Under the pieces are notes generated by a model. That model was not told where the DNA came from. It worked only from the letters and a program-made list of their open reading frames with translations, and did no database searches. Shown here piece by piece: positions 46,734 to 56,600 of a stretch of 64,000 nucleotides of DNA. Each line of letters begins with the position of its first letter. Positions within the stretch are counted from its first letter, which is position 1. The stretch is from assembly GCF_036208045.1 (NCBI RefSeq), contig NZ_CP121472.1, positions 4,537,531 to 4,601,530 of the forward strand, given 5' to 3'. The position numbers were made by a program, and so were the translations under genes. This DNA comes from Thiorhodovibrio winogradskyi (GTDB lineage: Bacteria; Pseudomonadota; Gammaproteobacteria; Chromatiales; Chromatiaceae).

Positions 46734-47681
46734 TCAGATCAGGGTAAACAAATTATCCTCGACTGGAAACATTAAGTCGATATAGGTGGCATTAGCACGA
46801 TTCTCCGCGCTGTCGGCGAAAAACATCAGGACATCTTCCCGATCAAGTCGCCCCTGGGTCATTTCCGCCTCCCAAAAGACGAATCCTCCCTCATCTGGCA
46901 GCCTTCCGAGAACATTTTGGTACATGACGGTGATAAACCAATGCGTGGACATGAGGTCATCATCTCCGTAATTGGTGGTGAATTCAACCGATTCGAGAAA
47001 GGCACCGGCGATAGTCTCGAGCGACATGCCAGCAACGCGTTGATCGATCCAAAAATTCAATCCACTGACATCCGGCTCCCTTCCCAAAGCCGCGCCATAG
47101 AGCAGTGCGACATTAATTGCCTCAGCGCGCGTGATCTGAACACCAGTATTGAACTCATAATGCGCTGACGACGAGTATGCCTGACCCATCATAGTATCCG
47201 GAAAGTCCGGGTTCACAAAGGACGTCTCAGAGCGGATCTGCCCCAGCGCTTCGGGTAAAGGTAGGATGCAATCTCGATAGTCCTCGAAATCTTGCCTTCC
47301 GTTGGTGGTCGAGAAGATCTCAATACGATTTGCTGAGTCCTCCCAATCCACAATAAGCACCTTTGTTGCAAGCGTTCTCTCGGGAACAGCCAAATGTCTA
47401 TTATCGACAATCAAATCCACAGGGACTTCTATCAATGCTCCCACTATTTCGTGACACAGACCCCAAGGGGAATTGCCAGCATCCTGAATGTTATTCAATA
47501 CACCCGGTTTCGCCACATATTTATCCACGTCTGAACCCCCGACAAAATCGTCATCGGCCACCCTGTCATTTCCACACCGATCCCCCACGGAGCCACCGAA
47601 GTCAATCCTTGCTTCACCCGCCGTGACGCTGTCAATCGCATTTTCAACGACTGCAACCTGATAGGTTCCAACCATGATCAC
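46734..47681 (-). CDS. Small protein with DUF4214 domain, copy 2
   Basis: A 315-residue paralogue of the protein at 45480-46415. Shared blocks include IQDAGNSP, WEDSANRIE/WKDPANRIE, GLNFWIDQR, DDDLMST, VLGRLPD and VLMFFADSAENR. The N-terminal calcium-binding-like part is degraded compared with copy 1 (VENAIDSVTAGEARIDFGGSVG), while the C-terminal DUF4214 is intact. The pair arose by tandem duplication and has diverged. No signal peptide. Function unknown. Confidence 0.8.
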   Translation of the reverse strand: MIMVGTYQVAVVENAIDSVTAGEARIDFGGSVGDRCGNDRVADDDFVGGSDVDKYVAKPGVLNNIQDAGNSPWGLCHEIVGALIEVPVDLIVDNRHLAVPERTLATKVLIVDWEDSANRIEIFSTTNGRQDFEDYRDCILPLPEALGQIRSETSFVNPDFPDTMMGQAYSSSAHYEFNTGVQITRAEAINVALLYGAALGREPDVSGLNFWIDQRVAGMSLETIAGAFLESVEFTTNYGDDDLMSTHWFITVMYQNVLGRLPDEGGFVFWEAEMTQGRLDREDVLMFFADSAENRANATYIDLMFPVEDNLFTLI

Positions 47682-48361
47682 TCTCCGGTATCAAGCATTG
47701 CCTGTAAGCTGAAGACTTCACCTCAGTATACTCGCGGCAAGTTGATCGAACCCAAGTCTCCCTCCCGTTTCGGCATTGCCGCATGCAACAAAGACAGGTT
47801 ATCCCCGTCGGCCGGTGATGTTGTTCCTCGCTGCACTCAATGCCCATGGACCGATGATGGAAGGATGTCGCGACTATTACTGGGATGCTAGCTGACAAAG
47901 CAAGCAGCTGGCTCCTGTTGTCGAGAGGATCCGCGGCGGCAACTGTTGCTCCATCAGGCTCCGCCACGAGGGTACTCATCATCGGTTTGCAACCCCTCCC
48001 GGCGCTAAGATTTTCTAAACCCTGGTCCACCTGTCTCGGCCTGACAAGTCATGCGTCAGGGCTGCCCGCCCCTCTGTCCATTGACTTGACGAAGTGCTAA
48101 ACTGTGTCCTCGAGACGAGAGCCTTGCAGGGGCGAGCAGTTCCTACGATCCGATTCCCATCATCAACCCCGTCGGCACCAATGCCGGTCTGGGCGGGAAT
48201 AAAGCCCGTCACCAAGGGCGCATTCATCAGGGGGATCTAGAGCCATAACCCAGATCCCCCCTTGACCTGCGCTCGCCTTGACTTGCGCTAGGTGAGCCCT
48301 TTGTCACGAGGTTCACCTCTGATATTTAATCTTTTTCCCGTTTTTTATTTGGATAATACCG
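47682..48361. other. 680-bp region without a convincing gene
   Basis: Short open frames occur on both strands (for example 47644-48030 minus, 47885-48100 plus, 48015-48227 minus), but none has a recognisable domain or ribosome site. Part of 48120-48240 reads like protein-coding debris in one + frame (YDPIPIINPVGTNAGLGG). I cannot assign it. Confidence 0.4.
48301..48328 (+). promoter_or_regulatory. Candidate sigma-70 promoter with palindrome between -35 and -10
   Basis: TTGTCA, a 16-bp spacer, then TATTTA, 33 bp before the DUF6447 gene. The spacer contains a perfect inverted repeat GAGGT-TC-ACCTC (48308-48319), placed as a repressor operator would be. The promoter match is moderate. Confidence 0.35.
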
Positions 48362-48580
48362 ATGACTGAATCAACCGAGGCCAAGCTAACCATTGATGGC
48401 AAGGAGTACCGCGTTGCGGATTTGCCGGATGCGGCCAAGACACAAGTGCAAAATCTTCGGGTTTCGGAATTGGAGCTGCAACGGCTTCAAGCCCAGATTG
48501 GGATGATTCAGACTGCCCGTAATGTATACTTGAAGGCACTCAAAGCCGCATTACCTGTGGAGCCTCCACTTAAACATTGA
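48362..48580 (+). CDS. DUF6447-like small protein
   Basis: A 72-residue acidic protein. KLTIDGKEYRVADLPDAAKTQ followed by a helical LQRLQAQIGMIQTARNVYLKAL matches, from memory, the DUF6447 family of small proteins of unknown function. No membrane or export signal. Weak ribosome site. It stands alone between repeat-rich non-coding stretches. Confidence 0.6.
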   Translation: MTESTEAKLTIDGKEYRVADLPDAAKTQVQNLRVSELELQRLQAQIGMIQTARNVYLKALKAALPVEPPLKH

Positions 48581-49201
48581 CAAAACGGCCACATTTAGTT
48601 ATCACTCAATGGATTTCCGCGCCATGAAGTCAGCCGATTGGTAGGCACTTCCGAGAGCTTTGGTGCCCACCCAGGTGACTGAAGGGCCTGCCTATTCGTC
48701 GGCCTGTCGATGCATGGTGAGACGGTCGATGCATGGTGAGATTAAGTGATCGGACAAAACCACCGACCCAGTTCCATGGCAAATTCTAGCCTCCATCACG
48801 ACGAACAACATGAACGGCCTTGATCATAAACCGGGCCAAAGGCAAGCGCACCAAGCGTCGTCAAGGCTTCCAGCCCTGATTCTGCCAGGCCAAGATGGCC
48901 TGTCTCCGCAAGCGGCACGATCAGGTGGCTCACCTTGATAATAGGTCGCTATAGGTGATCCTGGAGAAAGAAGTCTGATCCATGGGAGGGGTTCGACAAA
49001 ACCCACATCACCAAGGACGTCCAGCCCATCTGACCGACTCCACCTGACCGCGGGTTTTCATCTTCTAGCCTCCGAGGTATGCGCCGCGGGGGCTTTTGTG
49101 TTGTGCGAACCGACGAAAACCAAGCAGGCTAGGAACCTCGGTTAGCGGGCGGTTGCAATGCGAAATGATTAACAGAGATTTGGGAGTCTTTTTCTTCAAC
49201 G
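48581..49201. other. Repeat-bearing region upstream of the PKS/AONS operon
   Basis: No gene is supported before 49202. It holds a 17-bp tandem pair (48706-48741), a decayed element copy around 48862-48914, and a possible weak hairpin AGCCTCCG/CGGGGGCT followed by TTTT near 49068-49098. The operon promoter should be here, but I could not pin it down. Confidence 0.45.
48706..48741. repeat. Two 17-bp direct repeats, 19-bp period
   Basis: GTCGATGCATGGTGAGA occurs at 48706-48722 and again at 48725-48741. Confidence 0.9.
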
Positions 49202-49363
49202 ATGACAATCATCGACATTGGTTGGCATGTAACTGGCGGGGTCATCGCTGCCGCCAAGTTTCCGAGTATTTGTATCCAGGGGCGGCGATGGAACTGGACA
49301 ATCAGTGAACTGAACGGGATCCTCTTGGAATACCTGTTATCCGCGCCTCCGGTGGAAGAATGA
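49202..49363 (+). CDS. Short ORF (53 codons) coupled to the oxoamine synthase gene
   Basis: ATG 49202 opens a frame that ends TGA 49361-49363, overlapping the ATG of the next gene by ATGA. The peptide starts MTIIDIGWHVTGGVIAAK and ends LLEYLLSAPPVEE. No family is recognised, and no ribosome site lies at normal spacing (GGGAG is 15 nt away). The overlap is the typical arrangement of translational coupling, but chance cannot be excluded for an ORF this short. Confidence 0.35.
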   Translation: MTIIDIGWHVTGGVIAAAKFPSICIQGRRWNWTISELNGILLEYLLSAPPVEE

Positions 49364-50634
49364 ATATCGAGCAAAAACGGGAATTGTCGCGGGCGAAGCG
49401 GTCATCTTTACGCGAGGGTGAAGCACGGCAAGGGTTTTGTCTGCGGCAGGATTTGCTCAAGCATCGCAAGGCATTAGCAGATTTGCAGACGAGCGTCGGT
49501 CATTCGATTTTTTTCCAGGCCTCCGAAGGAACTAACACCAATCACACGGTCATCGACGGTCGCTCTTTCATTAATTTCTCCAGTTACAATTACTTAGGAC
49601 TGTGCAGCCACCCCGGGGTCATGGCTGCGGCACAACAGGCCATCGACCAATACGGGACTTCGGTCTCCGCCTCGCGCCTGGCTTCGGGCGAGCGTCCCCT
49701 ACATCGCGCGCTTGAAGGTGAAATCGCGCGCATCCTGGGCACCGAGGATGCCTTGGTATTTGTCGGCGGATTTGGCACAAACGAGACCCTGATCGGCCAT
49801 TTGTGCGCCAGGGGGGATCTGATCCTGCACGATTCCCTCATTCATGCGAGTGTCCTGGCAGGGGCACGACATTCAGGGGCAACCACGCGCCCTTTCCCTC
49901 ACAATCAAGTCGCCGCCTTGGAAACAATCCTCTCGCGGGAGCGTCATCGCTATCGCCAGGTCTTAGTGGTGATCGAAGGGGTTTACAGCATGGATGGCGA
50001 TCTTCCGGACCTGCCCGCGTATGTCCGCTTGAGAGAGCGCTACGGCTGCCTTTTAATGGTGGATGAGGCCCATTCTTTTGGCGTGATTGGCGCGAACGGA
50101 CGGGGTATCAGCGAGCACTTTGGAGTTGCGGCGACTGATGTCGATCTTTGGATGGGAACCTTAAGCAAGTCGCTTGCCAGTTGTGGTGGTTATGCGGCCG
50201 GTCCGGCTAACCTGATGGAGTATCTTCGCTTTAGCGCGCCTGGATTCGTCTACAGTGTTGGCATCAGTCCGCCAAATGCCGCTGCCGCGCTTGCCGCCCT
50301 TGGAGTAATGCGCGATGAGCCGTGGCGGATCGCACGCTTGCACGAGCGTTCACGGCAGTTTCTCGTGCAAGCGCGACTGGCCGGCCTGGAGACGGGTTCA
50401 AGCGGCGATTCGCCAATTATCCCGGTGATAACGGGTGATAATCAGCGCGCGGTGCGGCTGTATCGTGTGCTGTACGACGATGGGATCTATGCGCTGCCGA
50501 TCTTTTATCCCGTGGTGCCAAAAGGCATGTCCCGAGTGCGTTTTTTTCTTTCCTGTCTTCATGGTGAAGACGACATCGAACGAGCCGTCTCAACGGCGCG
50601 CAAAGCGCTCGATCTCGCCGCCGTTCATTTCTAG
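49360..50634 (+). CDS. Alpha-oxoamine synthase (SPT/BioF/KBL family)
   Basis: A 424-residue PLP enzyme (fold type I, class II aminotransferase) that condenses an acyl thioester with an amino acid, losing CO2 to give an alpha-amino ketone. Visible: NFSSYNYLGLCSHPGV, GTSVSASRLASGERPLH, HDSLIHAS (H157 expected to stack on PLP), VDEAHSFGVIGANGRG and the Schiff-base lysine K270 in TLSKSLASCGG. Length matches SPT/AONS. The next gene is a PKS without thioesterase, so its likely acyl donor is the PKS-bound chain, as for fungal Fum8. The amino-acid substrate cannot be told; an orthodox SPT acting on acyl-CoA is possible. GGTGGAAGA precedes ATG 49360. Confidence 0.92.
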   Translation: MNIEQKRELSRAKRSSLREGEARQGFCLRQDLLKHRKALADLQTSVGHSIFFQASEGTNTNHTVIDGRSFINFSSYNYLGLCSHPGVMAAAQQAIDQYGTSVSASRLASGERPLHRALEGEIARILGTEDALVFVGGFGTNETLIGHLCARGDLILHDSLIHASVLAGARHSGATTRPFPHNQVAALETILSRERHRYRQVLVVIEGVYSMDGDLPDLPAYVRLRERYGCLLMVDEAHSFGVIGANGRGISEHFGVAATDVDLWMGTLSKSLASCGGYAAGPANLMEYLRFSAPGFVYSVGISPPNAAAALAALGVMRDEPWRIARLHERSRQFLVQARLAGLETGSSGDSPIIPVITGDNQRAVRLYRVLYDDGIYALPIFYPVVPKGMSRVRFFLSCLHGEDDIERAVSTARKALDLAAVHF

Positions 50635-50696
50635 AGCGACTTTTACACGACAACTCAAAGAAAGCACTTAAAGCCGTCGCACAGGAGTTAATAAAC

Positions 50697-53600
50697 TTGT
50701 CTCAGTCCAGAATGCCCATCGCAATTGTTGGTGCCGCGTGTCGCTTACCCGGCGGGATAGACACACTGGAGAAATTCTGGTTGGCCCTGCGCGAAGGACG
50801 AGATCTGGTCACCGAGATCCCGCGGGATCGCTGGAGCCGAGAGGCTTTTTTCCACCCGCGCAAAGCCACCCGCGGAAAATCCTATACCTGGAGTGCTGGC
50901 GTGCTTCCACAGGTCGACCATTTCGATGCGGCATTTTTTGGCATTTCTCCACGAAAAGCGCGGCAAATGGATCCCCAACAGCGCATTTTGCTAGAGCTGG
51001 CCTGGGAGGCCCTGGAAGACGGCGGCCAGATTCCAGAAAAACTCAAGGAATCAGCTTGTGGTGTTTACCTAGGACTAGCCAGCACTGATTACCGTGAGCA
51101 TTTCATAGAAGACCCCAGTTCCGGAGATGGCCACTTCATGACCGGCGCCACGCTGAGCATCGCGGCCAATCGCCTGTCTTTTTTCTTCGACCTACGCGGC
51201 CCAAGCTTGGCGATCGATACCGCTTGTTCCTCGTCCCTAGTAGCATTCGACATGGCGTGTAAGGCTCTTTGGAACGGCGAGATCGCCACCGCCCTGACTG
51301 GCGGGATCAACCTATTGCTGAGCCCCTTCCCCTTCGTCGGTTTCTCGCAGGCGAACATGCTGTCCCAGACGGGGCGTTGTCGAGCCTTCGACGCCTCGGC
51401 GGACGGCTATGTCCGAGCCGAGGGGGGCGCGCTGCTGTTCTTGAAACCCTTGGAAGCCGCCTTGCGCGACGCTGACCCCATTCACGCGCTGGTCGTCGCC
51501 TCCGGGGCCAACTGCGATGGACACAGTTCCTCGCTCGCTGTCCCGAGTGTAGACGGGCAGGCATCATTGTTGCGTGAGGTCTATGACAATGCGCGCATCG
51601 ATCCCAATGACCTGGCCTACATTGAGGCCCACGGCACAGGAACAGTCGTTGGGGATCCGGTGGAATGCAGCGCCATTGGGCAGGTGCTCGGACAACGGCG
51701 ACCTGCCCAACATCCTCTGCCGCTTGGATCGGTAAAAACCAATCTTGGTCACCTCGAACCCGCCTCCGGCGTGGTCGGTTTGCTAAAAGCCATTTTGGCA
51801 CTCAAAAATCGTGCTATTCCGCCTTTGTTGCATCTGCGCGAGCCAAATCCGGCCATCGATTTCGGTGCCTTGAATTTGAAATTGGTCACGGATCTCACCC
51901 CCTTGGCCGATACGGGCAAACCCCTATACATGGGGGTCAACTCCTTCGGTTTCGGCGGAGCGAACGCGCATGTGGTGCTAGCCAGCGCGGTGACGGAAAT
52001 GGCCGTGGAGCCCACCCCCGCCAAGTCTTCGGCCCCCCTCTGTCTGCTATTGTCAGCGCGCAGTGAGTCCGCCCTCGGTGCACTGGCGGCGACTTACACG
52101 CAATGCCTGGAACGGGAAGAGGACGCCCTCCAAGATCTGCTTCATCACGCCGCCCTGAGACGCCAACATCATGAATATCGCCTCGCCGTCCTCGGCTCCA
52201 GCCGCGATGAGCTGCTGCGCCGCCTTGGTGCCTTGCTGACCACGGGAACGGCACCAGGATCAGCAAGAAAACGGGTGATCAACACAGACCGGGTCGGAAA
52301 TGTTTTCGTGTTTTCGGGCAATGGCTCTCAGTGGCAGGGAATGGGGTTGCAATTGCTGAGGACAGAACCAGCTTTCCGCCGTGCCGTCGAGCAGGTCGAT
52401 GCGCTCTTAAAGAAGCGTTCCGGCACATCCATCGTCAAATCACTTCGGCTTTCGCCAAGGAGAAGTCGGCTTGCCTTGACGGAAGTGGCCCAGCCGGCAT
52501 TGTTTGCGATTCAGGTCGGGCTTGTCGAATTGCTCCGAACCCGCGGTATTACCGCCGACTACTGCGTTGGACACAGTGTCGGCGAGGTCGCGGCGGCCTG
52601 GGCAACCGGTGCCTTATCCCTGGAGCAGGCGGTAGCCGTGATCGATATCCGCGGCACGGCCCAGGCACGCACTCATGGAAGCGGGCGCATGGCGGCATTG
52701 GGTCTCGGACCGGACCAGGCTCGACGGCTGCTCGATCAACTGGAAGTATCGCTTGAGATCGCCGGCAAAAACTCTCCTCGTTCGGTGACACTTTCCGGCG
52801 ATGCGCATGAGCTTGAGCAGGTGGAACGGGTTGCCACCGAGCAAAATCTGTTCTTCCGCCGGCTGGATCTGGAGTACGCCTTTCATAGCCGCAAGATGGA
52901 GGCAATCCGGGATATAATACACGAAGGGCTGAGCCGACTAAGCCCAAATCCGGGAGTCTTGGGCTTTTATTCAACCGTCACCGCTGGCAAATTGCCGGGC
53001 ACGGCACTCGATGCCGACTACTGGTGGCGAAATATTCGTCAACCCGTTCTTTTCGCGGATGCACTTGCGGCCGTGACCGCCGATGGGGGGCGACTGTTCT
53101 TTGAAATTGGGCCTCACCCCGTGTTGCGCTCCTACGTGAAAGAATGCCTTACAGACCTAGCGACCAGCACACGAATTATCACCACCTTGAGGCGGGACAT
53201 CGAGGACCAAGCCACTTTAATGAATGAGGCCCTGGCCTTGGCCTATGCCCACGGCGGCCGCTTGGACCTGAAAGCGCTGTTCCCGCTCCCCACGCGCCCC
53301 CGACGCCTGCCGCCCTATCCCTGGCAGCATGAAGCATATTGGTATGCAAAGACCGGAGAAAACTCCGGCATCCTTGCCCCTCAGCAGGTGCATCCTCTGC
53401 TTGGCCACAGGGTCATTAAGGCCGAGGCGACATGGGAAAGCCAGGTCGATTCACTGACCCACCCGTATCTCGCCGATCATGTCGTGGATGGGGCTCATAT
53501 TTTCCCAGCGGCTGGATTCGTCGAGATGGCCTTGGCCGCTTCCCGCGCTTGGCATGGCGGAATCACGCACGACCTCGAAGACCTGGAAATACACGCGCCT

Positions 53601-56600
53601 TTGTTGCTGGATAAAGAAGCAACCAGGGCGTTACGGTTCGTGCTTTCCCCGGACGATGGCCGTTTCAGTATTCGCAGCCGTCCACGTTTGTCCAATGAGA
53701 CTTGGGTGGAGCATGTCACCGGCCGCTTGCGGGGGGCGGTCTTGCCCCGCCCCCGGATCTTCTTGGATTTCGACCGCGAACGCGGCCATTACGCAACCTG
53801 CGTCGACGCAGACACCCATTATCGCGCAGCGGCGCGCGGCGGCTTGGAGTATGGTCCGACCTTTCGTGTCATCGACAAGGTTTTTCTCGCCGAAGATGGC
53901 GGGTTAGCGCGCATCCAGGTGCCAAAACTGAATCAGACCGCAACTCGGGATTATCTGCTGTATCCGCCCTTGCTTGATGCCGCCTTTCAAATGCTACTGA
54001 ATCTTGGTGACCCCGATGACCTCGCGGAGCCCAGGTTGCGTGTGCCTTTTCGGGTGGGCCGCCTGCGTTGGCTCGGCGCGGGAGAAGTCGCCTTAAGCAA
54101 GACAGTGCTGAAAAGGATTCACCCCTTCTCTCAAGTCGCGGATGTCGTGCTGGCCGATGCCGAGGGGCACGGCGTCGCGGTGCTCGAGGATTGCCGTTTT
54201 CGCGACCTGCCAGGCGCGGCCGTGACAAGAATGCCCGGTCTATTCGCGCCCTTTGCCCGGTTGCAGCCGCTGCTGACCAATGCGCCCGTCTCCTCGCCTA
54301 TCGATTTGGATGCGCTGTCACAGGCCGGCCGGACCTGGCTGGCCTCGGCTGCTATCGACATGAGACGGGATCTGCATCAGCGCAAAATCCGGCCACTGCT
54401 CGCTGAGCTCGTGACGGCTTTTGCCTTGGAAGCGGTGCGGCCGCTGCTCACCAGCGCGCGCTCTGATCGCGATGATGCTCGACCCGGCCTCTATCCACAG
54501 CCACTTGATCCACGTCAGCGGCCCTTGTTCGACTGGTTACTCGAGCAACTCAACAGGAGGGGCCTGGCAAGCCAGCACCACGGGGTCTGGTCCCTGGCTC
54601 CGCAATCAGAGACTGTTGACGCGGCGCGACGCTGGCAGTCGATGCTGCATCAGTACCCGGACTATCTGTCCGAACTGCTGATGGTGGGCCGCTGCGGACT
54701 GGCATTGGAAGCCTTGCTGTGCGATGCCGATGCGCGCATGGAGGAGGTGCCATTCCCCTCCAGTAAAAGCGGCACCCGCGACCACCTTTTCGATGCCTCG
54801 CCCAGTTACGAGATCGGCAACAAACTGGTGGAACAACTGGTGACCAGGATAGTGCGCCAATGGCCTCCACGGCAACGCCTCAAAGTCCTGCTGTTGAGCG
54901 CGGGGGAGCTTGGGCTAGGTCGGCGGCTGTCGCGCGTCCTGCCCGCAGACCGGACCGATTTGCATATCGAGATGTTGGATGCCGCGGCTGGCGTTCGCGC
55001 GCATGCCGAGTTCTCCACGCAGTCGTGGATACAAGTGCGTGCCCCGGAGCCGGAGTCGTCATCGCCCGGAGCGCACACGCCGACCGCGTTCCCTTACGAT
55101 CTGATCATCGCCCCCCATGTGGTGCATCGTGCCGACGCGCCAGAAGACCGCTTGAAGACGCTCTCACGCTCCCTGGCCGCGGATGGAATCATACTGCTGC
55201 TCGAACGCGCCCCCGAGCCCTTCAGTTGCCTCGCCGATGGGGTAAAACCTGGGTGGTGGATAAACTCCCGGCCCGATGGGCGTCCAAGACCCAGACTGAG
55301 ACACGCCATTGAATGGCCTGCACTGCTTGACGCGGGCGGTTTTAACACGCCCGTCCTCCTGAGCGAGGAAGACCCCGCGGAGGCGGAGATCTTTGTTCTT
55401 CTCGCACGCAAAGCAAAGCTTGCCGTGCCGTCACCACCTCGCCCCCAGGGCAATAGGGTCAAGGGCACCAATTGGCTGTTATTAACGGACACCAACGGAA
55501 GTTCCGCCGATTTGGGCAAGGCCGTCGCGCGTCTGCTGCGCACCGCTGGCGCGCGAGCGATTATCCTGGAGTTGGGCGGACCGCGCCGGCGGACGGGTCC
55601 GGATGATTTTCGCGCCGACGCCGTACAAGAGGATGATTGGAACTGGGTGCTGATGGAACTGCGCCGGGACACTGTGGACTCTCTGGGGATCATTCACCTG
55701 TTGGGATGGAATGCGAAGGGCCAGGTCGATGCAGAGGATGCGCTAACCCTTCAGGATCAGCGTTGTCTAACGACGATCACACTGTTAAGAGCCGCTGCAA
55801 GCGAGGAAACTCCCGCCTCGCTCAGTCTGTGGCTGGTTGCCTCGGGCGGCGCTCCGGTGAGTTCCCCGCTGCCAACCAGTGACTGGGCTCGGTGTCCGGA
55901 TCAAGCGCCACTTTGGGGGCTCGGCCGGGTGCTGCGCAACGAACATCCGGAATTGAACTGCCGACTCCTGGACCTGCATCCGGGGGCAGGCATGGAAGAT
56001 ACCGCCGGGCGCTTGTTCGCCGAACTGGCGGAGAAAGACCCCGCGCCCGAGGTTGTGTCAACCGCTCAAGCGCGCTACCTGGTCTCCGTGCGCGCGCTCG
56101 AGGCGTCTGACCTGAACCCACCCGCTAGCAGCAAGGCTGATTCCAAACCCGCGCGGGTGAAGCTCGGCTTTTCCAGCCCAGGCACCTTGCGCAACCTGCA
56201 GTGGGAGACTGTGCCGCGGGTTGAACCATCCGCCGGAGAGGTGCAAATTCAGGTGTGTGCCGCCGGCGTCAATTTCCGCGACCTCATGTACACCATGGGT
56301 CTGTTGCCAGATGAAGCGCTTGAGTCTGGCTACGCCGGCGCATCCTTGGGGTTGGAGGCCGCGGGAAATATCCTTGCCGTGGGACCGGGAGTGGAGCGTT
56401 TCGCTGTCGGTGATCCCGTTCTTTGTTACGCGCCGGCGAGCTTCGGCTCCATGATCACCACCTCCACGGCATCCGTCGCGCACAAACCGCAACACTGGAG
56501 TTACGCGCAGGCCGCGACCGTCCCCGCCGTCTTCTTCACGGTTCATTACGCCCTGATTCATCTAGCCCGTGTGCAACAAGGTGAACGCGTATTGATCCAC

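Noticed and set aside
47644-48227. Overlapping short ORFs in the region before the DUF6447 gene
   Set aside because: No domain, no ribosome site, and mutual overlap on opposite strands.
52331-55312. Several 80-150-codon frames inside the PKS gene on both strands
   Set aside because: They lie within recognised AT, DH and MT domains; no independent start evidence.
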